From contig USTA01000017.1 of assembly GCA_900557475.1 (NCBI GenBank), positions 1 to 10,117 of the forward strand: 10,117 nt of DNA. The letters are read 5' to 3'. The notes beneath the pieces are model-generated. The model had not been told where the DNA came from and did not search any database. It saw nothing but the letters and a program-made list of their open reading frames with translations. The first letter of the stretch is position 1. Every line of letters begins with the position of its first letter. Below, piece after piece: positions 1-5,777 of this stretch. The translations under genes were made by a program, and so were the position numbers. Source of the stretch: an uncultured Clostridium sp. Its GTDB lineage: Bacteria; Bacillota; Clostridia; TANB77; CAG-508.

Positions 1-1093
1 TTATTTGAGCATGCCCTAATCTTGATGCTACAACAGCCACATCTACATTTTTAGATATAAGCAAAGTAGCATTCGTGTGCCTAAGACCATGGAAAGTAAT
101 TTTTGGTAAATTATTCTTTTCAATAAAAGAACGAAACCAATCTGTAACTGTATCTGGATGCATAGGACTTCCATTCCATGTAACAAAAACCCTATTTGAG
201 TTAATCCATAAGTTACCACATTTTTCTTTTTCAGCTTCATACCAAGTTTTGTATTTTTTTAGCATATTGATAACTATATCTGGAATTCCAACTTCTCTAA
301 TTGAACTCTGTGTTTTAGGATTTTTTACGAAAATGCCTTTTTCAGATGTGTATTGACTTGCCTTAGTAATATGTACAAATCCATTATCAAAATCGATATC
401 TGACCATTCTAAGCCCAATACTTCGCCTCTACGCATACCAGTAAACAATGTTAGAATTACAATAGTTTGAAATTTAATTTCCTCATGTTCTAAAGATTCT
501 AATAATTGCTTACATTGAATATCATCATAATATTTGATTTGAGGTCTTTGGTGTTTAGGTGGTTTGACTCTATCTGCTGGATTATAAGGTATTATTTGCC
601 AATATACTGCATTTTGTAGCATAGCATGTAATAAACGATGGTGTTCCAATATTGTTTTAGAAGATAGTCCTTTCATTACAGTTTTTCCATTATTATTTTT
701 ACATCTCTTTAACTGATGATCTTTTGAAAGATAATCATAGAAACTCATAATGTGAGTTGGTTTTATATTAGACAATTTAAAATGTCCAAAGTAGGGAATA
801 ATTCGTGTGTTTAACATTCCTTTATATCTTTCATAAGTTTTTGGAGCCAATTCTTTTGAACCGTAATTTTTAGACCATAAATCTGTAAATTCTTTAAATG
901 TCATTGAAGAGTTTTGCAAAACAATACCGTTTTCAATTTCATAAACAAAATTCACAAGTTCTTTATCTGCTTCACGTCTACTATTTGCTTTTATGCTTTT
1001 TGTGTACTTAATCCTATTTCCATAACTGTCAAAGCCATGTGATACAATTAATCTCCATGAGTGCTTGCCTCTCTTTTCAAGATACCCTGCCAT
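1..1093 (-). CDS. int: Tyrosine site-specific recombinase (integrase), 3' end cut by the window
   Basis: This phage/ICE-type integrase should catalyse integration and, with an excisionase, excision of the element. 364 residues are visible from ATG at 1093, preceded by a strong AAAGGAGGTG site (1103-1112). Residues 1-57 form an arm-type N-terminal DNA-binding domain (MAGYLEKRGKHSWRL). Residues ~63-165 are the SAM-like core-binding domain, and the catalytic domain follows from ~188. Catalytic residues visible are R221 (FTGMRRGEVLGL), a probable K260, H335/R338 in HGLRHT, and H361 in RLGHA. The nucleophilic tyrosine would lie about 10 residues further on, outside the window, so the gene is partial only because of the edge. 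It is the last gene of a minus-strand operon, 53 bp after the HEPN gene. The family call is firm; the integration site cannot be told. Confidence 0.96.
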   Translation of the reverse strand, partial: MAGYLEKRGKHSWRLIVSHGFDSYGNRIKYTKSIKANSRREADKELVNFVYEIENGIVLQNSSMTFKEFTDLWSKNYGSKELAPKTYERYKGMLNTRIIPYFGHFKLSNIKPTHIMSFYDYLSKDHQLKRCKNNNGKTVMKGLSSKTILEHHRLLHAMLQNAVYWQIIPYNPADRVKPPKHQRPQIKYYDDIQCKQLLESLEHEEIKFQTIVILTLFTGMRRGEVLGLEWSDIDFDNGFVHITKASQYTSEKGIFVKNPKTQSSIREVGIPDIVINMLKKYKTWYEAEKEKCGNLWINSNRVFVTWNGSPMHPDTVTDWFRSFIEKNNLPKITFHGLRHTNATLLISKNVDVAVVASRLGHAQI

Positions 1094-1146
1094 TACTTCT
1101 TTCACCTCCTTTCAAGTATAGCTATGGCAAGGATTTGTATATATCT

Positions 1147-2436
1147 TTATAATATATCAGTTATATTGTAGAAAAAGTCATTAAAAGAAACATACTCATA
1201 TTTTGAAATATCTAAACCAAGTAATTTATATATGTTTAATAATACTACATCTTGCATAAAATAAGAATACCAAAATTGTTCATTATCTGTTAAAGTTTTA
1301 GATTTTTGAGTAGTTTTATAGTGAATATAATGTATTCTAGCAGCTTTTATATTCTCAGAAATTGTATCGATTTCTTTTGATGTACAATTAAAAACTTCAT
1401 TAACATTATTAATCAGAGATAATACCATACATTCATAATATGGATCATTTCTTTTAGGATTTTTATTCTTACTTAAGGTTAAAGAGTTAATAAAATCATA
1501 GTTTCTAGAATAGTATTCTAACATAGTTGTAGCATTAATAAATCTAGTTAAATTAGGTATTTTATACTGAGTAACATTATAATATAATTCAATTAAAGGG
1601 TATAATTGATTATATTGTTTTATAAAGTTATTATAAATTGTTTCAATATTATCAATATTATTTATTTTTAAGCATCTATGAGAAAGCATTTCTTCTAAAT
1701 TAGGGTTTTCTAAAAAATCGTCATTATCATTACAATCAAACAGTTCTATAGCAGTATTATTTATATAGATTGTTTGTTTTTTTACATATATAGGTTGTTT
1801 TAATATTATCATTAAAAAATTTCTGAATGTATATATATTTTCAAGAACTTTTTTTATACTTATATCTTTAGAATGTTCAAATTCTACATGAGACATTCTA
1901 TTAACTGTTAATGAGTTTCGATCTTCTTTTGTACTACAGTAAAACATAATATTCATAGAATAAAAAGGTGTGTTTATTTTATAATTACAAGTATTTGAAT
2001 TATAATCAATTTTTCGTAAGCCTGGCATTATTGGATTTAATTCTGAAAACAAATCTAAATTCTTATAAGAAGCAGAATATTTGGAAATATTATTTAGAGA
2101 TGTTTTAGATATATTTTTAGCTATTATTAATCTATCAACAATAAAGTTGGATGTGGCATTTTCAATTGTGCTTTTTGTACAATTCATACTAGTCTCATTT
2201 CCTGTATGAATACAATTTATAAAGAAAATTTTTTGACTATTAAATAGAAATTTTCCTGAGATGATATCATAGTTTTTATTTGTTTTTCTCCATTCATTAA
2301 TATCCTTTGTCATATTTATTTTTAATATTAATCTATTGTTATCTATGTTCAAAATAGCATCATAAATTTTTTTACTAATAGTAACTTTAATAGATAAATT
2401 GTTAAAATCTTGCCATCTTTTAAATTTTAATTCCAT
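1147..2436 (-). CDS. ApeA-like protein with C-terminal HEPN RNase domain; candidate anti-phage effector
   Basis: The 429-aa protein looks like an ApeA-type protein: a long beta-rich N-terminal region followed by an alpha-helical Apea-like HEPN domain. The C-terminal part (about 265-410) has the family's features. A helix reads TTMLEYYSR (303-311). The motif RIHYIH at 367-372 fits the HEPN R-x4-H active site, with R367 and H372. A final helix (NEQFWYSYFMQDVVLLNIY) precedes the typical LLGLD. HEPN proteins of this type cut RNA, and ApeA has been reported as a single-gene anti-phage system that acts by abortive infection. The N-terminus is too diverged to assign by eye. An AGGAGT site (2444-2449) fits the start. 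The gene lies 27 bp after the zinc-finger-like gene and just before int, a usual cargo position. RNase activity and defence role are inferred; no known antitoxin (MNT type) is adjacent. Confidence 0.72.
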   Translation of the reverse strand: MELKFKRWQDFNNLSIKVTISKKIYDAILNIDNNRLILKINMTKDINEWRKTNKNYDIISGKFLFNSQKIFFINCIHTGNETSMNCTKSTIENATSNFIVDRLIIAKNISKTSLNNISKYSASYKNLDLFSELNPIMPGLRKIDYNSNTCNYKINTPFYSMNIMFYCSTKEDRNSLTVNRMSHVEFEHSKDISIKKVLENIYTFRNFLMIILKQPIYVKKQTIYINNTAIELFDCNDNDDFLENPNLEEMLSHRCLKINNIDNIETIYNNFIKQYNQLYPLIELYYNVTQYKIPNLTRFINATTMLEYYSRNYDFINSLTLSKNKNPKRNDPYYECMVLSLINNVNEVFNCTSKEIDTISENIKAARIHYIHYKTTQKSKTLTDNEQFWYSYFMQDVVLLNIYKLLGLDISKYEYVSFNDFFYNITDIL

Positions 2437-2463
2437 ACAAATTACTCCTATTATAAAGATTTT

Positions 2464-3672
2464 TTATTTCTTTCTAGTTTCTTCTATCCATTTTAGAAAT
2501 TCTTCTTCTGTTTTTAAGCCATTTTTTATATCTTGTTTAAATTTATTAGCTTCTTCTTTCCACTTTTCATATTTTTCTAAATACATTGGAATATCAGGAT
2601 TTCTATTTGCTAACATTTTTTTGGCAGATAAAGTTTTTCTGTATAAGGCAGTTACTTCATCTTTTTTTAATTTATCATTGTAAGTTATCATTGCTCCAAT
2701 TTCTTGGCATGTTTTACCATGTTCGTATATATTATTGCAATATAGTGTATTCTTCTTGGAAGAAGGAATAAAGTATTTACCACAATTTTTACATACATAT
2801 ATTGGTGTATCATGTTTTATTAATTCTAAAAGAGTTATTAAACATGCAGTTTCAATTGTATGGCAGTTAAAGGCCAAAGATGAAAAAATATCATTTTCAT
2901 ATTCTCTAGAATCTTTTTTTAACTTTTGAGCAATATTTTTTGCATTTTCTTCAAGACTATTTTGGGCATGGCATAACGAAGAAGGCGTTAGATTCTTTAT
3001 GGGCTCTATATCGTACGAAAGAGTAATAAATTGACTTAATTCTAAATATAAATCAATATAATCATAATCCGCATATTTATAGATATAAAATCTATCAGCA
3101 ATAGAAAAATCATTTAAATAATCTAAATTTGATATGTTATTTATAAAATAAATTAATTTCTTAAATTCAGATTGATATTTTATTAGAATTTTCTTTCGTT
3201 TTTCAAAAATTTTTTTGCAGACTATAATAAAATCATTTTCAGTTAAAAAAATATTTTTTTTATCATTAGTAATATCTAAATTGATATATTTATTAAATGG
3301 GTTGCTAGGTCCTTTGTTAACATCATAAAAGTCTATTCCTGGTATTCCATATTCACGTACAAACTCTACAAAGCAATTAAAATCAGTAAAATCATAATTT
3401 ACAAATTTTAATAAAAGATTTCCTAATTCATTTGCTTCGCTAACAAAATCAGATTTATATAATTTGCAAAGACTATTAGAATAGCTAGAAAGATATTTTT
3501 TATATTCTTTTTTTGTTTTAAATTCATCTTTTTCTCTGAGTATTGTATATGTGTCATTATCTTTATTATATGATGCATATACAATAGAAAAAGAATCTCT
3601 TGTAAAAATTTCTTTGTTATTTGAGATACTCAATTTCATATAATAAATTGTAGAAACAATATCAAACTTCAT
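2464..3672 (-). CDS. Uncharacterised protein with C-terminal four-cysteine zinc-finger-like motif (DUF6076-like)
   Basis: The 402-aa protein has no function I recognise with certainty. Residues 1-290 are Asp-, Tyr- and Lys-rich and probably mostly helical, with no membrane segment or signal peptide. The C-terminus has YVCKNCGKYFIP (C294, C297), then YCN (C312) and TCQEIGA (C322), a probable zinc site. A charged region, including YRK and ANR, follows. The order C-x2-C...F...YC...C followed by a basic helix recalls CGNR-like fingers and the DUF6076 family; this resemblance is from memory and unverified. Such fingers usually bind nucleic acid. It is the first gene of the minus-strand operon, with a strong AAGGAGG site (3678-3684). 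It occupies the place where a phage repressor often sits, but has no visible HTH. Its tight link to the HEPN gene suggests a joint role. Confidence 0.6.
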   Translation of the reverse strand: MKFDIVSTIYYMKLSISNNKEIFTRDSFSIVYASYNKDNDTYTILREKDEFKTKKEYKKYLSSYSNSLCKLYKSDFVSEANELGNLLLKFVNYDFTDFNCFVEFVREYGIPGIDFYDVNKGPSNPFNKYINLDITNDKKNIFLTENDFIIVCKKIFEKRKKILIKYQSEFKKLIYFINNISNLDYLNDFSIADRFYIYKYADYDYIDLYLELSQFITLSYDIEPIKNLTPSSLCHAQNSLEENAKNIAQKLKKDSREYENDIFSSLAFNCHTIETACLITLLELIKHDTPIYVCKNCGKYFIPSSKKNTLYCNNIYEHGKTCQEIGAMITYNDKLKKDEVTALYRKTLSAKKMLANRNPDIPMYLEKYEKWKEEANKFKQDIKNGLKTEEEFLKWIEETRKK

Positions 3673-3729
3673 ATAAACCTCCTTGTTAACAACTACAAAA
3701 ATGCAATAAAAGTTGCTAATTTATATCAT

Positions 3730-3759
3730 ATATTAATTTTACATATTGACTTCTGTAAA
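3730..3759 (-). promoter_or_regulatory. Possible leftward promoter for the zinc-finger/HEPN/int operon
   Basis: Read on the minus strand, TTTACA (3759-3754) and TAATAT (3735-3730) are 18 bp apart, about 58 bp upstream of the gene start at 3672. Both boxes touch the arms of the 3734-3763 inverted repeat, and the site overlaps the rightward promoter face to face. In DNA this AT-rich, other matches are possible, so this is tentative. Confidence 0.35.
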
Positions 3760-3763
3760 ATTA
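3734..3763. repeat. Perfect 10-bp inverted repeat across the overlapping promoters (operator candidate)
   Basis: TAATTTTACA (3734-3743) and TGTAAAATTA (3754-3763) are perfect reverse complements around a 10-bp gap. Arm centres are 20 bp apart, about two helical turns, which suits a dimeric repressor. The right arm also takes part in a second perfect pair, TTGCTAATTT (3713-3722) with AAATTAGCAA (3758-3767). Confidence 0.5.
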
Positions 3764-3774
3764 GCAATTAAAAT
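3746..3774 (+). promoter_or_regulatory. Predicted sigma-70 promoter for the xis-replication operon
   Basis: TTGACT (3746-3751) and TAAAAT (3769-3774) are separated by exactly 17 bp, which is close to consensus. Transcription would start near 3781 and give a leader of about 95 nt before the xis start. The -35 box lies inside the gap of the 3734-3763 inverted repeat. Confidence 0.55.
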
Positions 3775-3806
3775 ACAAACAACAAGCTTGTTAACATGAT
3801 TATACA

Positions 3807-3853
3807 TAGTTAAATAAAAAAAGTCAATAAAAAACTTTAAATTTATTTAACTA
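3807..3853 (+). promoter_or_regulatory. Stem-loop in the xis leader
   Basis: TAGTTAAATAAA (3807-3818) and TTTATTTAACTA (3842-3853) are perfect 12-bp reverse complements around a 23-nt loop. They end 8 nt before the ribosome binding site at 3862-3870. The stem is AT-only apart from one G-C pair and has no T-run after it, so it is not a standard terminator. It may be an operator or an RNA element affecting translation of xis. Confidence 0.4.
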
Positions 3854-3875
3854 ATGCAAATAGGAGGTGGTAATT

Positions 3876-4082
3876 ATGGCAGTAGATAAAATACATAGAA
3901 CAACTCTAACTGCAAAAGAAGCAGCAGAATATTTAGGAATATCATATTGGCTAATAACTCAATTAGTTAGAAGAAAACAAATTCCTTGTTCTAGAGTTGG
4001 AAAGAGAATTTTATTTAGAAAAGAAGCTTTAGACATTTATTTGAGCAAAAAAGAAAATGATTCATTATTAGAATCTAACTAG
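3876..4082 (+). CDS. xis: Excisionase-type helix-turn-helix DNA-binding protein
   Basis: This 68-aa protein is almost entirely one excisionase/MerR-like winged HTH. Residues 11-56 contain LTAKEAAEYLGIS, a recognition helix (ITQLVRRKQIPCSRVGKR), and the terminal wing and helix ILFRKEALDIYL. Such proteins bend attachment-site DNA to favour excision by the integrase; in phage satellites related small HTH proteins (AlpA-like) also activate the neighbouring operon. ATG at 3876 was chosen because AGGAGGTGG (3862-3870) lies 5 bp upstream. An earlier in-frame GTG at 3867 is inside that site. It is the first gene of the rightward operon, 14 bp before the replisome organizer, and faces away from int. 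The family is clear; excisionase versus regulator cannot be decided from sequence. Confidence 0.85.
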   Translation: MAVDKIHRTTLTAKEAAEYLGISYWLITQLVRRKQIPCSRVGKRILFRKEALDIYLSKKENDSLLESN

Positions 4083-4096
4083 AAAGAAGGGAGGAC

Positions 4097-4582
4097 ATGG
4101 AAAAAGTTAGATGGATAAAATTAAGCACAGATATATTCTCTAATAGAAAAATTAAAATCTTACTAAAAGAAAGGGATGGGGACACCTATTTTAGAATGTG
4201 GATTCAAATTTTAACTATTGCTGGAGAATGCAACAGAAATGGAGGACTATATATTAGTGATAATTCACCATTTAAAGTTGAAGATTTTACAAACATTATC
4301 GGAAAATCTTCCAAAACTTTTACGAAAGTTTTACAAAAATTTGTAGATTTAGGCATGTTAATTTATAAGGATGATACATATTTTGTAAAGAATTGGAACA
4401 AGTATCAAAGTACTGAAAAATTCAATAAAATTATAAAATCAGCTAAAGTAATTGGAGAGAATGAAAATGAAAAAAGTTCTGAAAATGCTACTATAGATAA
4501 GATGAGAAAAGATAAGACTATAATAGAAGAGAAAAGAAAGGAGACAAGAATAGATGAATCAAATTTTGAAACCCTCGGTTGA
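4097..4582 (+). CDS. Phage replisome organizer, N-terminal domain only
   Basis: The 161-aa protein matches the phage replisome organizer N-terminal family. It opens with VRWIKLSTDIFSNRKIKILLKERDGD and continues through FRMWIQILTIAGECNRNGGLYI, a winged-helix DNA-binding fold of about 115 residues. The remainder (about 118-161) is a Lys/Glu-rich tail without a DnaD-type C-terminal domain, so it is shorter than many homologues of 230-270 aa. These proteins bind the element's origin and recruit the helicase loader encoded next. The start has a good site, AAGGGAGG, just upstream. Its 3' end overlaps the dnaC-like gene by 29 bp, which implies coupled translation. The family call is strong; the short length may be natural because the loader follows directly. 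Confidence 0.85.
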   Translation: MEKVRWIKLSTDIFSNRKIKILLKERDGDTYFRMWIQILTIAGECNRNGGLYISDNSPFKVEDFTNIIGKSSKTFTKVLQKFVDLGMLIYKDDTYFVKNWNKYQSTEKFNKIIKSAKVIGENENEKSSENATIDKMRKDKTIIEEKRKETRIDESNFETLG

Positions 4583-5423
4583 TAAAAATGATTATATTGA
4601 GTGTGAATACTGTAAAAACAAATTATATAGAAAAACAATAGAATGGCAGTTATATGGTGACAAAAAAGTCTTAACACTAGATTATGAAAGATGTAATTGT
4701 AAAGAAGCCAAGGTTTATTGGAATGAATATGATCTTAAAAAGTTAAAGATGTTAGAAGAAGAAAGAAAACTAGAGTTAATGCAAGAATTTGCACAAAAAG
4801 TGGACAAGATAATAAAAAACAGTAAGATGAGTAAAAGAAATTTAAATTATAAATTTGAAAACTTTGAAGTCAATTCAAATAATAAAAAAGTATTTCAAAG
4901 TTTAAAAGATTATAGCGAGAAATTAGTAAATTCAAAAGAAAGAAAAGGATTAATTTTAGTAGGAAATAATGGAGTCGGAAAAACACATTTAGCTTGTAGT
5001 ATTGCAAATGAATTAATAAAAAATGGAATACCAATCATATATGGAACCTTAATTAATTTATTAGCAGAATTGAAAAATTCTTATGATTCAGATAATAATA
5101 TTTCTGAAATCGAAATTATAAAATTATATGAAAAAGTTGATTTGTTGATTATAGATGATTTAGGAAAAGAAAAGCCAAGTGAATGGGGATTAGAAAAATT
5201 ATTTACTATAATAAATAGCAGATATGAAAATAATTTACCAGTAATTATAACAACAAATTATAATCAAAATTCATTAGCAGAAAGATTAAGTTTAAATGGC
5301 GAAATAGAAACAGCAAATTCTATTATTTCAAGATTATATGAGATGTGCTACTTAGTTAAAATTAATGATATAGATCATAGAATTAAAAAGAAAAAAGTTA
5401 GTAATTGCGCTAACAATTGCTAA
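4554..5423 (+). CDS. dnaC: DnaC-like replicative helicase loader (AAA+ ATPase)
   Basis: The 289-aa protein is an IstB/DnaC-type AAA+ ATPase that loads the host replicative helicase at an origin opened by the replisome organizer. An N-terminal cysteine cluster (C17, C20, C47, C49) probably binds zinc, as in many phage DnaC proteins. The ATPase core shows Walker A GNNGVGKTH (137-145), Walker B LLIIDDLGKE (197-206), a sensor-1-like segment IITTNYN (231-237), and R260 in ISRLYEM as the likely arginine finger. A Lys-rich tail ends in SNCANNC. The start at 4554 lies inside the preceding gene, with an AAAGGAG site about 10 nt upstream. It ends the visible replication operon; a stem-loop spans its stop codon. 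The family is certain, and a replication role is much likelier than a transposition role, since no istA-like gene is near. Confidence 0.93.
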   Translation: MNQILKPSVDKNDYIECEYCKNKLYRKTIEWQLYGDKKVLTLDYERCNCKEAKVYWNEYDLKKLKMLEEERKLELMQEFAQKVDKIIKNSKMSKRNLNYKFENFEVNSNNKKVFQSLKDYSEKLVNSKERKGLILVGNNGVGKTHLACSIANELIKNGIPIIYGTLINLLAELKNSYDSDNNISEIEIIKLYEKVDLLIIDDLGKEKPSEWGLEKLFTIINSRYENNLPVIITTNYNQNSLAERLSLNGEIETANSIISRLYEMCYLVKINDIDHRIKKKKVSNCANNC

Positions 5424-5424
5424 C
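5397..5424 (+). other. Stem-loop spanning the dnaC stop codon
   Basis: GTTAGTAATTG (5397-5407) pairs with CAATTGCTAAC (5414-5424), giving 11 pairs with one G-U, around a 6-nt loop. The sequence around it also has an A-run before (5391-5396) and a T-run after (5437-5442), so a larger hairpin may act as a weak terminator. Confidence 0.4.
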
Positions 5425-5499
5425 TAAAAATGTTACTTTTTTAAATATTTTCTATAAAAATTATAATGTATTTTTGCAAAAAAAGTAAATAAAAATTTA

Positions 5500-5557
5500 T
5501 AAAAAAATTAGGACAAGTAGGTATAAAATTTTAAACTAAATTGTCCTAATTTTTTTA
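5500..5557. terminator. Long perfect hairpin, probable bidirectional terminator
   Basis: The arms 5500-5516 and 5541-5557 are perfect 17-bp reverse complements. Their core is TTAGGACAA / TTGTCCTAA, flanked by a run of seven A on one side and seven T on the other. This is the form of an intrinsic terminator working in both directions, here closing the replication operon 77 bp after its stop. The 24-nt loop is longer than usual, so an origin-related function is also possible. Confidence 0.55.
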
Positions 5558-5611
5558 AAATAAAATAACAAAAACAGTTAAAAAAATATCCCTCGGAGAG
5601 CAAAAAGGGTA

Positions 5612-5630
5612 TTAGGGCATTTTGCCCTAA
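5612..5630. repeat. GC-rich hairpin in the island
   Basis: TTAGGGCA (5612-5619) and TGCCCTAA (5623-5630) pair perfectly around a TTT loop. It sits between the two AGCAAAAAGGG direct repeats (5599-5609 and 5633-5643), giving a repeat-hairpin-repeat unit. There is no T-run after it, so it is not a standard terminator. Confidence 0.55.
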
Positions 5631-5662
5631 ACAGCAAAAAGGGCGTCAAAACACCACGCTGG

Positions 5663-5698
5663 CGAATATTGGGCACTAAAAAATGCCGCCTATATTCG
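5663..5698. repeat. Imperfect hairpin, CGAATAT...ATATTCG
   Basis: CGAATAT (5663-5669) pairs with ATATTCG (5692-5698). Inside, GGCA (5672-5675) pairs with TGCC (5684-5687), leaving an asymmetric internal loop and an A-rich apical loop of 8 nt. A two-part stem with an internal loop is more typical of structured RNA or protein-binding DNA than of terminators. Confidence 0.45.
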
Positions 5699-5749
5699 AG
5701 CAAAATAAATTTTGCTAATTATTAATGCTTTGTAAACTAGCATTAATAA
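5699..5749. repeat. Two tandem AT-rich stem-loops before the 5778 gene
   Basis: AGCAAAA (5699-5705) pairs with TTTTGCT (5710-5716) around TAAA. Immediately after, TTATTAATGCT (5719-5729) pairs perfectly with AGCATTAATAA (5739-5749) around a 9-nt loop. The second is followed by a T-run (AATTTTTAT), so it could end upstream transcription, or it could be an operator for the gene starting at 5778. Confidence 0.45.
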
Positions 5750-5777
5750 ATTTTTATAGCAAGGAAGTGATGAAAAT

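Larger units (their letters stand above)
3713..3767. repeat. Second inverted repeat, TTGCTAATTT / AAATTAGCAA
   Basis: The arms 3713-3722 and 3758-3767 are perfect 10-bp reverse complements spaced by 35 bp. The right arm lies in the spacer of the rightward promoter, and the left arm lies downstream of the leftward -10. Alternatively these are two copies of one binding site in opposite orientation. Confidence 0.45.
3682..3796. repeat. Repeated TTGTTAAC palindromes flanking the control region
   Basis: CTTGTTAACA occurs at 3682-3691 and again at 3787-3796. The first copy is part of the perfect palindrome TTGTTAACAA (3683-3692) and touches the ribosome binding site of the leftward gene. The second overlaps the perfect palindrome AACAAGCTTGTT (3781-3792) at the expected start of the rightward transcript. 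Two copies about 105 bp apart could bind one regulator and loop the DNA; that role is inference. Confidence 0.4.
3673..3875. promoter_or_regulatory. Divergent control region between the integration/cargo arm and the replication arm
   Basis: This 203-bp gene-free region separates two oppositely oriented operons. It is very AT-rich and dense in dyad repeats: 3713-3722 with 3758-3767, 3734-3743 with 3754-3763, palindromes near 3683-3692 and 3781-3792, and a long stem-loop at 3807-3853. Candidate promoters in both directions overlap in its middle. The architecture is that of a switch region in temperate phages and satellites. Which protein binds there cannot be told; the HTH protein at 3876 and the zinc-finger-like protein at 2464 are the encoded candidates. 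Confidence 0.65.
5424..5777. other. Gene-free region with serial stem-loops and a GC-rich island (origin, oriT or structured RNA candidate)
   Basis: No plausible gene lies in these ~350 bp. The left part is extremely AT-rich. The stretch 5590-5700 is near half G+C by eye and stands out sharply from its surroundings. Stem-loops occur at 5500-5557, 5612-5630, 5663-5698, 5699-5716 and 5719-5749. AGCAAAAAGGG is repeated at 5599-5609 and 5633-5643, and a shorter AGCAAAA lies at 5699-5705. Position directly after the replisome organizer and helicase loader fits a replication origin; hairpins plus GC-rich repeats also fit a transfer origin or a conserved non-coding RNA. I cannot choose between these from the sequence. 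Confidence 0.6.

Noticed and set aside
75..356. Plus-strand open frame over the integrase
   Set aside because: It is opposite the integrase catalytic domain, whose motifs (FTGMRRGE, HGLRHT) are read without interruption on the minus strand.
1147..3672. A classical HEPN/MNT toxin-antitoxin pair
   Set aside because: The partner is a 402-aa zinc-finger-like protein with no nucleotidyltransferase signature (GSxARG-type), so the MNT pairing does not apply.
3867..3875. GTG at 3867 as the start of the excisionase gene
   Set aside because: It lies inside the AGGAGGTGG ribosome binding site, which serves the ATG at 3876.
1..4047. An 11-base match (TTATTTGAGCA) at 1-11 and 4037-4047 as possible attachment-site repeats
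   Set aside because: Both copies lie inside coding sequence (int and xis), and the length is expected by chance in DNA this AT-rich. The true attachment sites should lie outside the window.
4405..4677. Open frame on the minus strand across the replisome organizer and dnaC overlap
   Set aside because: It lies opposite two well-supported overlapping genes, is rich in Phe/Ser/Leu as expected of the complement of Lys/Glu codons, and shows no family resemblance.
5599..5705. CRISPR-like repeats in the GC-rich island
   Set aside because: Only two 11-bp copies plus one 7-bp partial copy occur, the interval between them holds a hairpin and not a unique spacer, and no cas gene is present.
5590..5750. 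A tRNA gene in the GC-rich island
   Set aside because: The stems do not form a cloverleaf, and no T-loop (GTTCRA) or CCA-like end is visible.
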